Made by a program: the position numbers and the translations under genes. The notes under the pieces were generated by a model. That model did no database searches. It was not told the origin of the DNA and saw nothing but the letters and a program-made list of their open reading frames with translations. A stretch of 64,000 nt of DNA from Pilatotrama ljubarskyi (taxonomy: Eukaryota > Basidiomycota > Agaricomycetes > Polyporales > Polyporaceae), in contig MU277735.1 in NCBI GenBank assembly GCA_022385805.1, positions 111,173 to 175,172 of the forward strand, read 5' to 3'. Shown here piece by piece: positions 1 to 11,686 of the stretch. Positions within the stretch are counted from its first letter, which is position 1; each line of letters opens with the position of its first letter.

Positions 1-273
1 AGAAGTACTAGACATTCGCACCCTCTCGGCGTCATCTTGAGGGTTGGCACTCATGGTGTGGAAAGTGGTGGTAAGCAGGAAGGATGTGTGTCTGCGATCG
101 GACTACATGCTCGGGCGTCACAAGCAGAGAGACGCCCGTGGTATGCACTCCGCCCGGGCGCGAGGTCTCCTTGTCCTCCTCCCCTTCTCTTGCTCTTGCC
201 TTGTCGCCAGACCCGCCCGCACTCCCTTGTCTTGGCTTGGGAGTCATCGCTCCGGTGCCAGGGATCCACGAAC

Positions 274-599
274 ATGTTCCTCTTCTCGCGCGTGTTGGCG
301 ACGACGCGCCTGTTTTCGTCGTCTGCTGTCGCGCAGTTCCCGAAGCTCAAGTCGCACTCCGGAGCGAAGAAACGGTGGAGGTCGATAGCTTCGGGCATCT
401 TCAAGCGTGTACGCATACTTTCTATCCCAAAGTGAGCCTGTCATGATACAATGGGAATGTGATGCAGGGAAAGGCTGGGCACAAGCATCTGAACGTGAAC
501 AAGAGCCCTAAGCGGAAAAACGCCCTCAGCCAGACCGCATATTCTCATGGGTCACAAACAGCAACGCTGAAGAAGTTGCTCCCGTATGGTTCTCCTTGA
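274..599 (+). CDS. MRPL35: Mitochondrial ribosomal protein bL35
   Basis: Large-subunit mitoribosomal protein, 88 residues. Exons 274-408 and 468-599; the intron has GTACGC/GCAG ends and is phase 0. The first 25 residues are rich in Arg, Ser and Thr with few acids (MFLFSRVLATTRLFSSS), as in a mitochondrial import signal. After it comes the bL35 signature KLKSHSGAKKRWRSIASG, and after the intron GKAGHKHLNVNKSPKRKNAL. The start is the only ATG that places the presequence directly before the signature. The gene ends 200 nt before the convergent phosphatase gene. Identity is clear from the motif; the C-terminal tail is less conserved in the family. Confidence 0.9.
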
Positions 600-799
600 A
601 GACGTTGCTAGAAGGATGCACTCGCGACTGTCCAATATGCGCCTTGCGATAATCCTGCATTTGGTGAGCTTCCTCTGGCGCGAGCTGCCCTCTCGACCTG
701 ACAACGCTCGCAGTTCCTGGCCACTTAGATGTATCTATACCGTATTCTACGTATTTCGTCATCTAGTCTTCGTTGATGACCGCCCTTTGGGCGTGCAAC

Positions 800-2077
800 C
801 TAGTGAATGTCCACGTCTACCTCGTCCCTCGCGTTGCTCTCGCTGCGACCCTCCTCGACCTCTGGAGCTGGAACTTCTGCTTTGACCTTTCCTCCGCCAA
901 AGAAGGCGCGAATGTCCTGTTGCTTGGGGTCGTATTCCGCGCTGCCTATGCCGCCCTTCTGGCGTTTCTGTACCGTCCGGTTCAACACACGGATATGCTT
1001 CTCGGAGTACTCTCACTTACTACGTCTCCCAGGTGCTCATGACGATTGACGTCTGTGACGCGCACTCGCAGCTTCGGTGGGTCGCTATCGGGGAAGTTCA
1101 GCGGCTCGCCTTCCTTTGCGCCCTGTACCCAAGTGTCAGTCGCTGGTCGAGTATTGTCGAAGGGGGGCAGGCACCTGAACGTCGACAGTAACCCTTGTCC
1201 AGGCCGTGTTATGCAAACCCCTGTACTTGTCCCCAGGATGCACGCCACTCTCGTCCTTCATGAGCAACGCGGGCACAAGCTCGCTGATGCACAGGCCATG
1301 GCTCGCGATGGCTATATGCACACCCTTCTTGCCCTCCCTCGCCGCGCGCCATACGTGCGGCAATACGAGCTCCTCAATGGCCTTGTTCGCCCTCTCGAAG
1401 AGGTCATCCAAGCTCTCACCCTCCGGGAACTTTTGGTGTCGCTCGTGGAGGACCGGGTAGATGCCCTTGGCGAAGTGTTCCTCCAAGGAGAGGCCGCGTG
1501 TTTGGCCCCATGCCCATGGGTTGCCCTCGGCGACGCCGAAGTGCTGCTCCCGCAGCAAAGGGGAGAGCTCGAGCGGGGGTTTGGGGTCGGGTTGCGCTTC
1601 TTGCACGGCTTGTCCCGTCCAGTGGGCACGTTTGAGCGGAGACGCGTAGATGGCGTCGATGCGGGTCTTGGATAGCGATTGACCCAAAGCCTTCGCTTGC
1701 TAGAATGACGGGTTAAGCATGCTTTAGCACTTGCTACCCATCCAAGTCACTCAGTGATAATAACGTTCATGCCTGAGTGATGCACAAAGTCAGCTTCTCA
1801 GGGAAACGCATGGAAGTTATCGTACATCCTAACCGTGGTTGGACAGCGGTGCATCTTTCCAGCCCGCCCATACACTGCGCTAGTAGCAGTATGAATGTCA
1901 GCGTTATAAATCCCGTCTGCGTCGAATATCTAACCAAGTTGTCTGTCGACTCTCCATGTCGGATCTGTCGGAACCACGTGTAAGTACGAATTCATCACAG
2001 TTGTATGCATGTATCATCTTGAGCACCGTTGAACTTACGAAGGTCACGGTCAGCGTAGGGACGGCTTCACTGGACAT
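800..2077 (-). CDS. Histidine phosphatase (phosphoglycerate-mutase-like) with PIP-box-like tail
   Basis: Branch of the histidine phosphatase superfamily, 305 residues; substrate unknown. Exons 2077-2039, 1964-1935, 1879-1834, 1772-1765, 1699-1175, 1122-1021, 967-800. The phosphate pocket motif IRHGEST is at residues 14-20, followed by NLRSVWAGWKDAPLSNHGMN, YASPLKRA, and a second catalytic His in IASHG. The order matches TIGAR and fructose-2,6-bisphosphatase-like enzymes. Exon 4 is only 8 nt and supplies the HGMN residues. The last exon encodes an acidic tail with KQQDIRAFFGG at 265-275, which fits the PCNA-interaction pattern QxxIxxFF. The family call is firm; the PCNA link is inference. Confidence 0.88.
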
Positions 2078-2347
2078 GGTTGGGTGGCAAGTTATGGTAC
2101 GTACACCGCCCACCCGAGCAGGTGTTTCCAATGTGGTCTGCGCGACGTGCCGACTTCCGAGTCATATAGTACGGCAGCTTCAGGCTCGTGGCCTCAGCGC
2201 ATGACGGTACAGCAGGTGCTCATTCTAGACCAATGTTTTGCGAGCTGTAAGACAATCCCGCACACATGGTCTCGGAGTGAGACTAAAAAGCCAAGGTGTG
2301 CACTCAATCACACGCATCTTCCCTCGTGGCTGAGCGTTGCAGGAGGG

Positions 2348-2352
2348 AAAAA
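2348..2352 (-). terminator. Pol III T-run after tRNA-Val
   Basis: Five consecutive T on the minus strand immediately 3' of the tRNA discriminator base, the usual RNA polymerase III stop signal. Confidence 0.8.
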
Positions 2353-2426
2353 TGAGTCGGCCCAGGTTCGAACTGAGGACCTTCTGTGTGTTAGACAGAT
2401 GCGATAACCAACTACGCCACCGACCC
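2353..2426 (-). tRNA. tRNA-Val (anticodon AAC)
   Basis: The minus strand folds as a tRNA. Acceptor arm GGGTCGG pairs with CCGACTC with one G-T wobble and is followed by discriminator A. The anticodon stem TCTGT/ACAGA encloses the loop CTAACAC, so the anticodon is AAC. The T-loop is GTTCGAACC. No intron is visible between stem halves. A run of five T follows at once, as expected for RNA polymerase III. Confidence 0.93.
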
Positions 2427-2643
2427 GCCGAGAGACTCCCTACTTGTACAACTTCAGAGAGGATCTGGAAGTACTTTAAATTAGGAGCCACGCGAATGTT
2501 CGCGCCCTTTCCTTTTCGGGGGAGCTACGCTTACGCCCGCTGACATGAAGCGCACAGCTGTGGCTGAGAGTCTGTTCCCAACCCACTTGGCAGTGCTTGC
2601 GCGTCCTCCCCTCGGTGGACGCGCGTCCCCGACCTTCCTCTGT

Positions 2644-2650
2644 TATAAAG
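2644..2650 (+). promoter_or_regulatory. TATA box of the AN1 zinc-finger gene
   Basis: TATAAAG lies 119 nt before the ATG at 2763, followed by a C/T-rich leader. The rest of the stretch between the tRNA and this gene (2427-2762) shows nothing else recognisable. Confidence 0.5.
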
Positions 2651-2762
2651 CAGCGTGGTCTTGGTCTCCGGAACACACCGTTTCCCTATACCCTCACCTC
2701 GGCATCGACTATCCCAACCCCGCACTTCTACCGCATCATACCCTCAGACTGCACCGTCCGCC

Positions 2763-3931
2763 ATGTCCGGTTCTGTCACACCTGAGCGCGACAACCAACT
2801 CCTCGACATCGGAAAGCAATGCTCAGCACCATCATGTCTAGTGGTGGACTTCCTTCCGTTCAGATGCCAGCACTGCGCACACCCCTTCTGCGGCGAGCAC
2901 TTCCTGCCCACTGCACACCAGTGTGACAAGTACGACGCTGCGAAGCATGACCGTGTCGCCCCGTCGTGTCCTCTCTGCAACACACCCGTCGCCATTCCTC
3001 CTGGGCAGGACCCGAACATCCGCATGGAGCTGCATATCAACACCCAATGCTCGGTGATGACTGGCAAGTCAGGCAAGGGGAAGTCGGCGCCGACGTGTGC
3101 TCGCCCGAAGTGCGGCAAGGTTCTGTTCTCTCCTATACGTTGCAACGTGAGTATATCCCAGCTCTATCATCCCGAGGTTGGTGCTGACCACATATCCAGT
3201 CCTGCAAGCAGCAGTACTGCCCGCAACACCGCTTCCCCAAGGACCACTCGTGCGCGAGTGTAGCCTCCTCTACCACCAAGCCTAGTCCTGCTTCAAACGC
3301 CTTCGCGAATGTCTCAAACCAGACAAGCGCTGCGTCAGCTGCTGCAGTGGCCGCCATCAAGCGTGCTGCGGCGTCCGCAAACACATCATCTCCAGCTTCT
3401 CGTTCGCAAGCTCAGGCCAAGCCCCAAACTCAAAGTGGTGCGCAGGCTGCCGGGACGTCATCTCGCCCGAACCCGTTCTCTGCAACCGGACGGTGAGTAT
3501 ACATCGTTTGATCTGTATTCAGTGGATCACTCATAGAGCTGCAGTCATACCATTTTGCTCACGACGCCCTCCCCCACCTCGACCCCGGTGACTACCCGCG
3601 ACGATTCTCACGACACGTCCAACGACCCGCCCGAACGCTGCTCGCCGAAACCGACCGCCTCATCTAATACGTCTACCCTATCCTTCGTCCCGCCTCCGCT
3701 CTTCGGGATGGCGTAATCGACTGCCTACTACCTGTATCAATATCTCGTGCTACTGTATTTCTCTTCATGCGATGATGGTCTTGTATCGCTATAACTAGTC
3801 GGGCGAGGGCTGAGAGGGAGAGCAGGAGGAAGGCGATCCAGGAGCGCGCGCGCAAGGGCCTTCCTCTCACGGACGAGGAGAAGGCTATCTTGGCTGAAGG
3901 ACCGGGGAAGGAGGAGTGCATTGTCATGTAG
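2763..3931 (+). CDS. AN1-type zinc-finger protein with C-terminal CaaX box (AIRAP/Cuz1-like)
   Basis: Predicted stress or proteasome-associated adaptor, 269 residues. Exons 2763-3146, 3200-3492, 3799-3931. The first AN1 finger uses C20, C25, C35, C38, C43, H46, H52 and C54; a second AN1 finger spans the first intron (CARPKCGKVLFSPIRCN then SCKQQYCPQH). A Ser/Ala/Gln linker follows. The last exon is charged and helical (RAERESRRKAIQERARKG) and the protein ends in CIVM, a good CaaX prenylation signal. Human ZFAND2B (AIRAPL) is known to combine AN1 fingers with a prenylated end. The last intron is 306 nt, unusually long here; reading through it would give a different tail stopping at 3716. Confidence 0.85.
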
Positions 3932-4205
3932 CGATCTCGGAATATATCGCATACTACGTTGTCGTTCTTCATGAGATCTCAACTTGAGTAATCCTCATCC
4001 TGCACCTCGATTCCTTGAGCAGCCACTCGACGAAGGCGGACGCAAAGCCTGCGCGCTTGATCACGTTCACAGAACGCGTCTCAGCGCGAGCGCCTCTAGA
4101 GCGACTCTGGAGTCCGGTTAAGCCTCGCTTGTCTCCTGCGTTTTTCTTTGGTCTGCTGTCCGCTCGTTCCTGGCTCTGATATCCTCCGCCTGGTCTCCTT
4201 GGAAT

Positions 4206-6768
4206 ATGTCTGACAACGAGAATGATGGCTCCGTGTTGGGAAAGCGGACGAGGAATGGGCAGGACGGCGAGGAGCATGAGGTGAAGACGGAGGAGCTGGA
4301 GGAGAGACACGACCAGATGGACGCGGACGACGACGACGACGATGACGACGTCGGGCCTATGCCCATGCCCCCGGGCGCGGAGGTGCACGTCGCGAAGAAG
4401 AAGCGCAAAGGTGAGCGCGCCGTGCTTCACGCATGCTCAGCTGAAGTGTATGCTGAAGGTCGTACTAGTCTTGCCTCACGAGAAGCTGTACTTGGACCAC
4501 CTGCCGAGCGCAGACCGCTACTCCAAGAGTTTTATGCACCGAGATGTGATCAACTTCTGCGTCATGACGAGGTATGTCGGGCTGCCTTGCCTGTACACGC
4601 GTTCCAGAGCTTACTCCGGACTTGTGCGGCGGACGCAGGACAGAGTTCCTCGTGACGACTTCTGTAGACGGAGTCGTGAAGCTGTGGAAGAAGCAGGAAC
4701 AGGGCATCGAGTTCGTGAAGCTCTACCGAGCGCATCTGGTCCCTATAGTCGCTGTCTCCGCGAGTGCGGACGGCCAGCTGTTCGCGAGCGTCGCGGAGGA
4801 CGGGAGCGCGAAGGTGTTCGACGTGATCAACTTCGGTATGTCGCATCCCCAACTCCCCCAGGGATCGCTAGACGAATTCCTCCCCTATGCAGATATGATC
4901 AACATGCTGAAGCTGGGGTACACTCCGAACGCGTGCTGCTGGGTGCACAAGCGCGGCCAGGCGATGGGTCTGTTGGCCGTGTATGTGGAGTTTCGCCCAT
5001 GAAGCCTAGGCTTACTGACCCATTCTTCAGCTCAGAGCGCGGCTCGGGAACTATCCGCATATACGACGGTAGAGGAGACCGGAAACCACTTGAGACGATC
5101 GAGAAGCTGCATCGTTTCCCGGTGCATATCATGACTGTGAGCCTTCTGTTGAGCTCGGAGGTTTGACGCTCGGGGAGGCTAACGTTGGTGGTAGTACAGC
5201 GACAAGTATGATTGTGTTATCTCTGCCGACGAGGGCGGTTTCGTCGAGTACTGGCAACCGTCAGAACCATTTGAGCTGCCCAGGAACGTCCACGGCTTGT
5301 GGCGATACAAGAGCGAAACGGACCTATACGAGTTCAAGAAGGTAGGGCCCCCTCTCTCCAAGTGCATGCTCCTCACCACTTAACAATCTGCCTCCCCTCC
5401 AGTCAAAATCCACGCCAACGTGCATCAGCCTATCGCCCGACTCCTCCCATTTCGCCACCTTCTCCCTCCCAGACCGGCAGATTCGCATCTTCTCATTCCT
5501 GTCGGCCAAAATGACGCGCAAGTACGACGAGTCGCTCGCGGCGATCCAGGAGATGCAGCAGGCGGGCACCGCCATCTACAAGGTTGAGGACATGGAGTTC
5601 GGACGGAGACTCGCGGTCGAGCGCGAGCTCGAGCTGCCGGGCCCGGACGACCGGATACCAGGGATGTGGATCAACGCGGTGTGGGACGAGAGCGGGTCGT
5701 TCGTGATTTATCCGACATTGCTCGGTATCAAGGGTCAGTATGGGGTGGCTGCGTTTTTGCTGGATGTTTGCTGATGGCGTCTTCACGTGACAGTCGTCAA
5801 CACGGTCACGAATAGGGTCGTCCGGCTGTTGGGCAAGGATGAGACTGTCCGCTTCATGAACTTGACCCTGTACCAGGGTGCACCGGCCAAGAAGGGCCGG
5901 ACCACAGCGGTACGTCCGTGTGATGCTTTCTGCACTATAGCAGTGGGCTGACTGAGTCATTTCGGGGCAGGCTGCGGCAGCATCCGCAAACCCTTTGCTG
6001 GCAGAGAAGTCGGTACGCGACCCGACGCTTGTATGCACAGGCTACAAGCGCCAACGGTTCTACATGTTCACCCGCTCCGAGCCTGAGTACGTACCAACTG
6101 CACGATCACGACGGGCTTTCGTTACTGAGCGGCCCCTAGGGACGACAAGTCGGGCGACCGCGACATCTTCAACGAGCGTCCCACACGCGAAGAGCAGACC
6201 ATCGCCTCGTCGACACCCGCGATCAAGGGCGGCCCCTCGCCGCTTGCGAGCAGCGCGACGATCCATACGACGCTCGGCGACATGCACCTGCGGCTATTCC
6301 CTCAGCAGGCCCCGAAGGCAGTGGAGAACTTCGTGGGCCACGCGCGGAGCGGCTACTACGAGGGCGTGATCTTCCACCGTGTCATCCCGAAGTTCATGAT
6401 CCAGACTGGGGACCCGCTTGGCGATGGTACGGGTGGCACGTCGATTTGGGGCAACGAATTCGAGGACGAGTTCTCGGACGACCTCAAGCACGATAGGTGA
6501 GATGCGACATGCTCCTTTCACACAGGACGAGTTGCTGATGGCTATGACAAGGCCTTACACCGTCAGCATGGCGAACGCAGGCCCGAACACGAACGGGTCG
6601 CAGTTCTTCATCACGACGACCGCGACGCCCTGGCTGGACAAGAAGCACACGATCTTCGGGCGTGTGCTGTCGGGACTGGAGGTCGTGCATGCCATCGAGA
6701 ATGTGAAGACGAACAAGATGGACAAGCCGTACGAGGATATCAAGATCATCAACATCGATATCGAGTAA
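4206..6768 (+). CDS. PPWD1: WD40-repeat cyclophilin, PPWD1 type
   Basis: Peptidyl-prolyl isomerase with an N-terminal WD40 propeller, found with spliceosomes in other eukaryotes; 660 residues, close to the human length. Eleven exons: 4206-4410, 4469-4571, 4639-4835, 4893-4980, 5031-5136, 5195-5341, 5403-5733, 5794-5909, 5971-6086, 6140-6496, 6552-6768. The start lies before an acidic, Asp-rich leader ending in the basic stretch KKKRK. WD repeats follow ([48 protein letters not shown]). The cyclophilin domain occupies the last third, with the catalytic [22 protein letters not shown] region, [16 protein letters not shown] and HTIFGRV. All introns stay in phase. Active-site residues appear intact. 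Confidence 0.95.
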
Positions 6769-7048
6769 TATATGGCTTTCTGTATCTCGTATGATTGTAA
6801 AGTTGTGTAACGATACCGCGCTCTTGCTATTCAATACTGTACACACTGTACGGTACAGGCAAATCTACTGCGTGTCGTACTGGGCGCTTCCGAGTGGATT
6901 GGGCGCAGTTCTATTCGAGCGCTCGCTGAACAACTTTTCGCAATTTAGTCACGGTACAGTATACCTACGTACTGCATGGAGGCTAGCCACACCGTCTACA
7001 GAAGTTAACACCAGGACGCGTCTCGAGCGCACTGTATAAAGCCTGCAG

Positions 7049-8594
7049 ATGGGGGAGTCTGTCTGCGTAGAAGAGGCCCCCCAGGTCCGCCTCGCTCCTC
7101 ACCCAACCGCTCGAAATGCGGCGGTCGCAGTATCTTACTTGCCATCTGGCTCAGTGGTCGCGTCCATACCAGCCCTCGCGACGTCCTTACTGCCCTCCGA
7201 GAAAGGGAAACGCTGCGATGCATGTCATGTCCTCCGATCAGACGAGGTGCAACTGAGGAGATGTTCCGGGTGCGCATCGTTTTGGTACTGCGGAACAGCA
7301 TGTAAGCAATGCGTACGCATGCATGGTCCACCCTCAATTGCTGACTGCAGCTGGTTGATGTAGGTCAGAATGCCGCCTGGAAAGCCCACCACAAAAAGTT
7401 GTGCAAGAGCTATAATGCGTTCGCCGCATCAACGGAATACCAGGCGTTAACGCCGCACGACCAAGTGGACGCCCTGCTGCTCTCACAGATGGTCGCGGAA
7501 CCCGGACCATGGCGTCCTGTACAGAACGGCGGCTCGGGAAACCTTCTTGACCCTTATGCGACATTCTTGGAATTGCTCAAGGGTCCCAGGGCCGACGGCT
7601 TCGAGCTACCGCTGTGTTTACCTCGAGGAGCGGGCAACCCGGAGATCCTCGCGGTCGCTAGGGAGCTATATATGCGCTTCGGCAACAATAACTTTGTCGT
7701 GCACTCCCACCTCAACTCTTACGGGCACGGCGTCTTTCCCCTGGCGAGCCGCCTCTTCAACCACTCATGCGTACCGAACGCGGTTTGCAAGTATGTCATC
7801 AGGCGCTCGGAACCGGTCCTGATGCAAGTCGTAGCCTTGCGCGACATCGAGGAAGGCGAAGAGGTAAATTCCTGGGACGATCTGTGTATTCCATTCATTC
7901 AATGACCTGGACCACAGATTACAATCCCATACCTGGATCCTGCGCTACCATACCAGACGCGGCAGGAGGCCCTCAGGGTCAACTATGGCTTCGAATGCAA
8001 TTGTAGACTGTGCGCCTTCATGAAGGCCATACACCCAGTTCTTCCTCCGCCTGAACGAGGCTCGGCCGCCTTGCACCGAATGGACGCGGCACTCCGTGCG
8101 TTCGCTCTGGGCGTCGGCGGAGGGCCGATGCGTATACCGACGATCCCGGGCCTGTTCGAAAGGATGCCTGCGACGCTGCATCCGGTCTTGCATGAATCGT
8201 ACCTCCCCACGCTTTCAGAGCTCTTCAGCAAAACGTCCCACGAGGGCCCGTACGTGGACGCGGTCGAGGACGGTCTCACGTCGCTTGCGTGGTATGTGCT
8301 GGTGTACCCGCCGAACTATCCTCAGATCGGTGAGTGATGCTCGGCCGAGGAAGACTTGGCAGTTGACACGATAGTGCGAAAGGGATGCACGCACTCGAGC
8401 TTGCAAAGACAGCGTGGAACCTCCTCTGCACAGACGGACCCAATCTTCAGCCTCGGGAAAGCGACATCCTAGAAGCGCAGACGCGGAGGTTCCTGGACAT
8501 CGCTGCCATAGTCCTAGAGAATTTCGGACCGGAGGGAGACGATGGCGGTCCCCTCAACGAGATTCAGCTGCTGAGAGATGCACTGGGAAGTTGA
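7049..8594 (+). CDS. SET and MYND domain protein (SMYD-like)
   Basis: Putative lysine methyltransferase, 458 residues. Exons 7049-7301, 7364-7863, 7918-8329, 8383-8594. After an N-terminal SET strand comes a MYND zinc finger, CDACHVLRS then CSGCASFWYCGTAC, continuing over the first intron as QNAAWKAHHKKLC. The SET core has FPLASRLFNHSCVPNA, where NHSC is the usual S-adenosylmethionine-binding motif, then ALRDIEEGEE, ITIPYLD and the post-SET cysteines CNCRLC. A C-terminal helical repeat region follows. The last intron ends in an unusual AAAG acceptor, chosen because it alone keeps frame into GMHALELAKTAWN. The substrate cannot be told from sequence. Confidence 0.88.
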
Positions 8595-9550
8595 TATAAA
8601 CGGTGACCGAAGGGGCCTGGTGCGGACCCTGGGTGGATGAAGAGGGCAGTCGGGGAACATCTACAGGAGCATGTAAATAATCCGACACGCGCTAATCTCA
8701 GCCTCCCCGTGAAGGACCGACGTACACTGACCATCGCAGTGCACACACTGCGACTGCGCGGGAAGTGCATGGGATCCACGTCACGAAGCTCGTTAAGTTC
8801 AATATACGGGCATATGATCCCTTCCGTGCTGTGCCAGCGGTGTTAAAGCGGTTACTGCGAGCATGTAACCACCCTCAGTCCAAAGCACTCCGTAGAAGCT
8901 CACGTAGGCTCACGCGGTGAACGTCGTGAGCGAATCCGGATGAGCGGATTTACCGTGGCATTGCGAGTGGGAGTTCAAGGGGCACTCGTGGTCGCACGGT
9001 GTTGAGTAAATCTATACAGTCGAGAGACTTCCTCCGCGTGGAAGTTGTGGCAATTGAGCTCAGCGCAAATCATGAATGTGTGAAGTCCGCTACCAGCGTT
9101 CTTTGTCAGGACATTCTTCAATGATCAGATGTGACGAGACCGACGCTGCACGTCGTAAAGCATGCTTCAGTAAAGGAGTAGTTTCGAGCGTCAATCGTTA
9201 TTGATGCTTGGATGAAGCTAGTATGGACTAGACAGCGATTCGTGCTGCTCGCTGACGCGCACTGACCACGGACGACATGCCATATTGTTGTCAGTTGCTC
9301 GAGTAGCTAGCGGGCGGCGGTCTCAAATCATCGGGATTATCCCACTAACACCCGAGACTTCTCTGCCCGTAGCACGCCATACGCGACGGCTTCGCTGATG
9401 GGCAATGTCACTGACCATTCAGCGGAGCACAGAGAATCTCTCAGCCATGAAATAAAACGAGTCGCCGCATAGGACATGCGGGCAAGTCGCCGAGCCGCTA
9501 GCCCCGCCGCCCGCTCACCGACCTGCCCCCAATACCTCGTCATCGGCCGG
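8595..9550. other. Intergenic, no gene seen
   Basis: About 950 nt between the SET/MYND gene and the DUF4436-like gene. Open frames are short and resemble no known protein; no repeat or RNA gene was recognised. An ATG at 9476 is in frame with the next gene and could extend it by 25 residues. Confidence 0.5.
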
Positions 9551-11125
9551 ATGTCGACCCGTCACTCATTTCTTTCTACTACTGGCTTAATTAGGCCTCC
9601 TTCAGTGGCCTCCGTCGCGGAGAGCACTATCCCATCTCGACATGCCCATTCCGGCGGCACGAAGCCGGGAAGACGCACGCCCAAGGCAGCCACGAAGCCT
9701 GCGAAGCAGCCACCTGTCCTCAGAGCGAAAGCAGGAGTCATACCGCTGGGCCCAGCATTCGTCGTCGGTATCGCGGTGTTCTTATCTCTGCTGTTCATTG
9801 CGGCCATATCATGCGCATTCATTTCCGACGAGGATGAGCGGTCGCCCTTTGCCGACCTTCTCGACGATACTGCGGCGAACACGCCAGGTGTAAGTGCAGA
9901 TCTTCGCTACCGTCGACGACAAGACACTTACGTGAGTAGATTGTGCTCATCGGTGACGATGTGGACGTCGACATCGACGAGCCTGCAGTTACTATCCGTT
10001 GGTCGATCATCGCCTGCGGTCAAGCCTTTGTGCTCCCGGGATCCGGAGGCACTCACGGGAGTGCAGGTTGTGGATTGCCGAATATACCACTGAACATCTT
10101 TGTAGATGGGTGAGTCATCATGTTGACGACAGCAGGAAGCACGCTCACCTTTCCTAGTAACAAGGATGCAGCGGCAACCTATGATCCTACGCTCTTCCCA
10201 TACGTCAACAGCACAGGACGCCGGAACAAGTTGGTTGCATACCCGTTATCCCTCTGCAAAGCACTGATGACCCTATGCGCAGCATCCAGAATCTGTTTCA
10301 ATTCGATGACGACCATGTGTTAGACGTCCATCGAGCACGCTTCTATCCGTTTGACACCTACATCCTCACGACCTCCGTGCGAGTGGAGGATAGGTCGGCA
10401 AACGACCAGAGCCTACCCATCCAGCATTTGTCGACCATCTCGCTTACCTCCAGCTTCGTCATATCATCCACCGAGATGGCTACTTATACGCAAGACGCCA
10501 ACGGTGTGCAGCAGCTGTCCGGTGACCTCACCTTGCGTATCAGCAGGCCCGCAGAGGCGCGGATGTATGCTCTTCTGCTGTTCGGGGCCAGTTGGATGCT
10601 GGCGCATGCCACCGTGGGCCTGGTGGCATACTCGTGGCGTAGCGAAGGCTCGGACAAGATTCGCAAGCAACTCGTCTTCATCTTGGCTGTCATCCTCGTC
10701 ATTCCCCAGTTGCGAAGTGCTATGCCTGACGCTCCTGGTTTTGATGGTAAGCTTCATGGCTGTCCCCCTGTCATAGAGTACTGACACAGAACCCAGGAGT
10801 GCTTATCGGTAAGTGAAAGTTACCTGGAGATAGAGAAGGACTTCGATAAACTGAACACGCATATGCAGACGCAATAGGCTTCTTCCCGCAGATGCTGGTA
10901 GCTTCCGCAGCCACCATCATGCTCATTGCGATGATGGTGAAAAGGGAGATACAGGCCATCGAAGAGATTACGCCGCCGGATGAAGAGCGCAAGGAGGCAC
11001 CAGCACCTCTCTCAACTGGCTTATTGAAGATGCGGAGAGGAGGAGCGTCCGTGGATATCAGTCATGTGCGGAATTTGAGCCGCTCATTCACAGCGTTTGG
11101 CCGACCTACCGGATGTCCTCAATGA
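9551..11125 (+). CDS. Multi-pass membrane protein, DUF4436-like
   Basis: Membrane protein of unknown function, 437 residues. Exons 9551-9889, 9940-10109, 10158-10229, 10283-10746, 10797-10808, 10869-11125. One membrane segment near residue 75-100 (GPAFVVGIAVFLSLLFIAA), then a large extra-membrane domain with RFYPFDTYI, then a segment ALLLFGASWMLAHATVGLVA, another VFILAVILVIPQLRS with PDAPGFDG, and a last one after GVLIDAIGFFPQMLV. The YPFD motif and the order of segments resemble the DUF4436 family; that assignment is from memory. Exon 5 is only 12 nt and is needed to join PDAPGFDG to IDAIGFFP in frame. The third intron has a weak GTTGGT donor. Confidence 0.68.
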
Positions 11126-11686
11126 GTCCGAGGCAGTACGTACACCGCTCGAAGCCTCCGTATGGAGCGTTATCCTGTAAATCATGGTACAGCTGTTATC
11201 GCTACAACAGTGTCAGAACTGTATGATAGATTCGAGAATCCTGGAGAGGGCTATGAGTGTTCAAGAACTCACGCGGTGTCACTGCCAGTTCCGTGGCATA
11301 GTAAGGGCCTACCAGGAGGCTGTCCGCCGACTGCTTGGACCAGTCTTGCCGGAGACGCAGGCCTACACAGTTATACAGATGGCTAGACATGTATTGCGTG
11401 CACAGCGATTGACAAAACTGAGTGCATGCGTACGGTACCATTGCAACGACGGTAGATTGAGGAGCTCGAGGCGACAGTTGCAGTTTAGTAGAAACACACG
11501 TGACTCGCTGATGACGCGCCACGTTCGCGCTTGTAGGCGCCCGTGCGCCGTGTTCCAACGCCTGCAGTGCATCCGCCATGTCCTCGCTCTCTTCTGCTCT
11601 GTCGTGCATCAGATTTCTCAGCGCGTACTTCCCTGGCGCAAGGGGTACAGACGAATTGGGGTGATTGAATCCCAGCAGTGTCAAAC
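11126..11686. other. Intergenic, no gene seen
   Basis: Promoter region of the derlin gene. A long minus-strand frame overlaps this stretch and the first derlin exons but has no recognisable domain. Confidence 0.5.
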
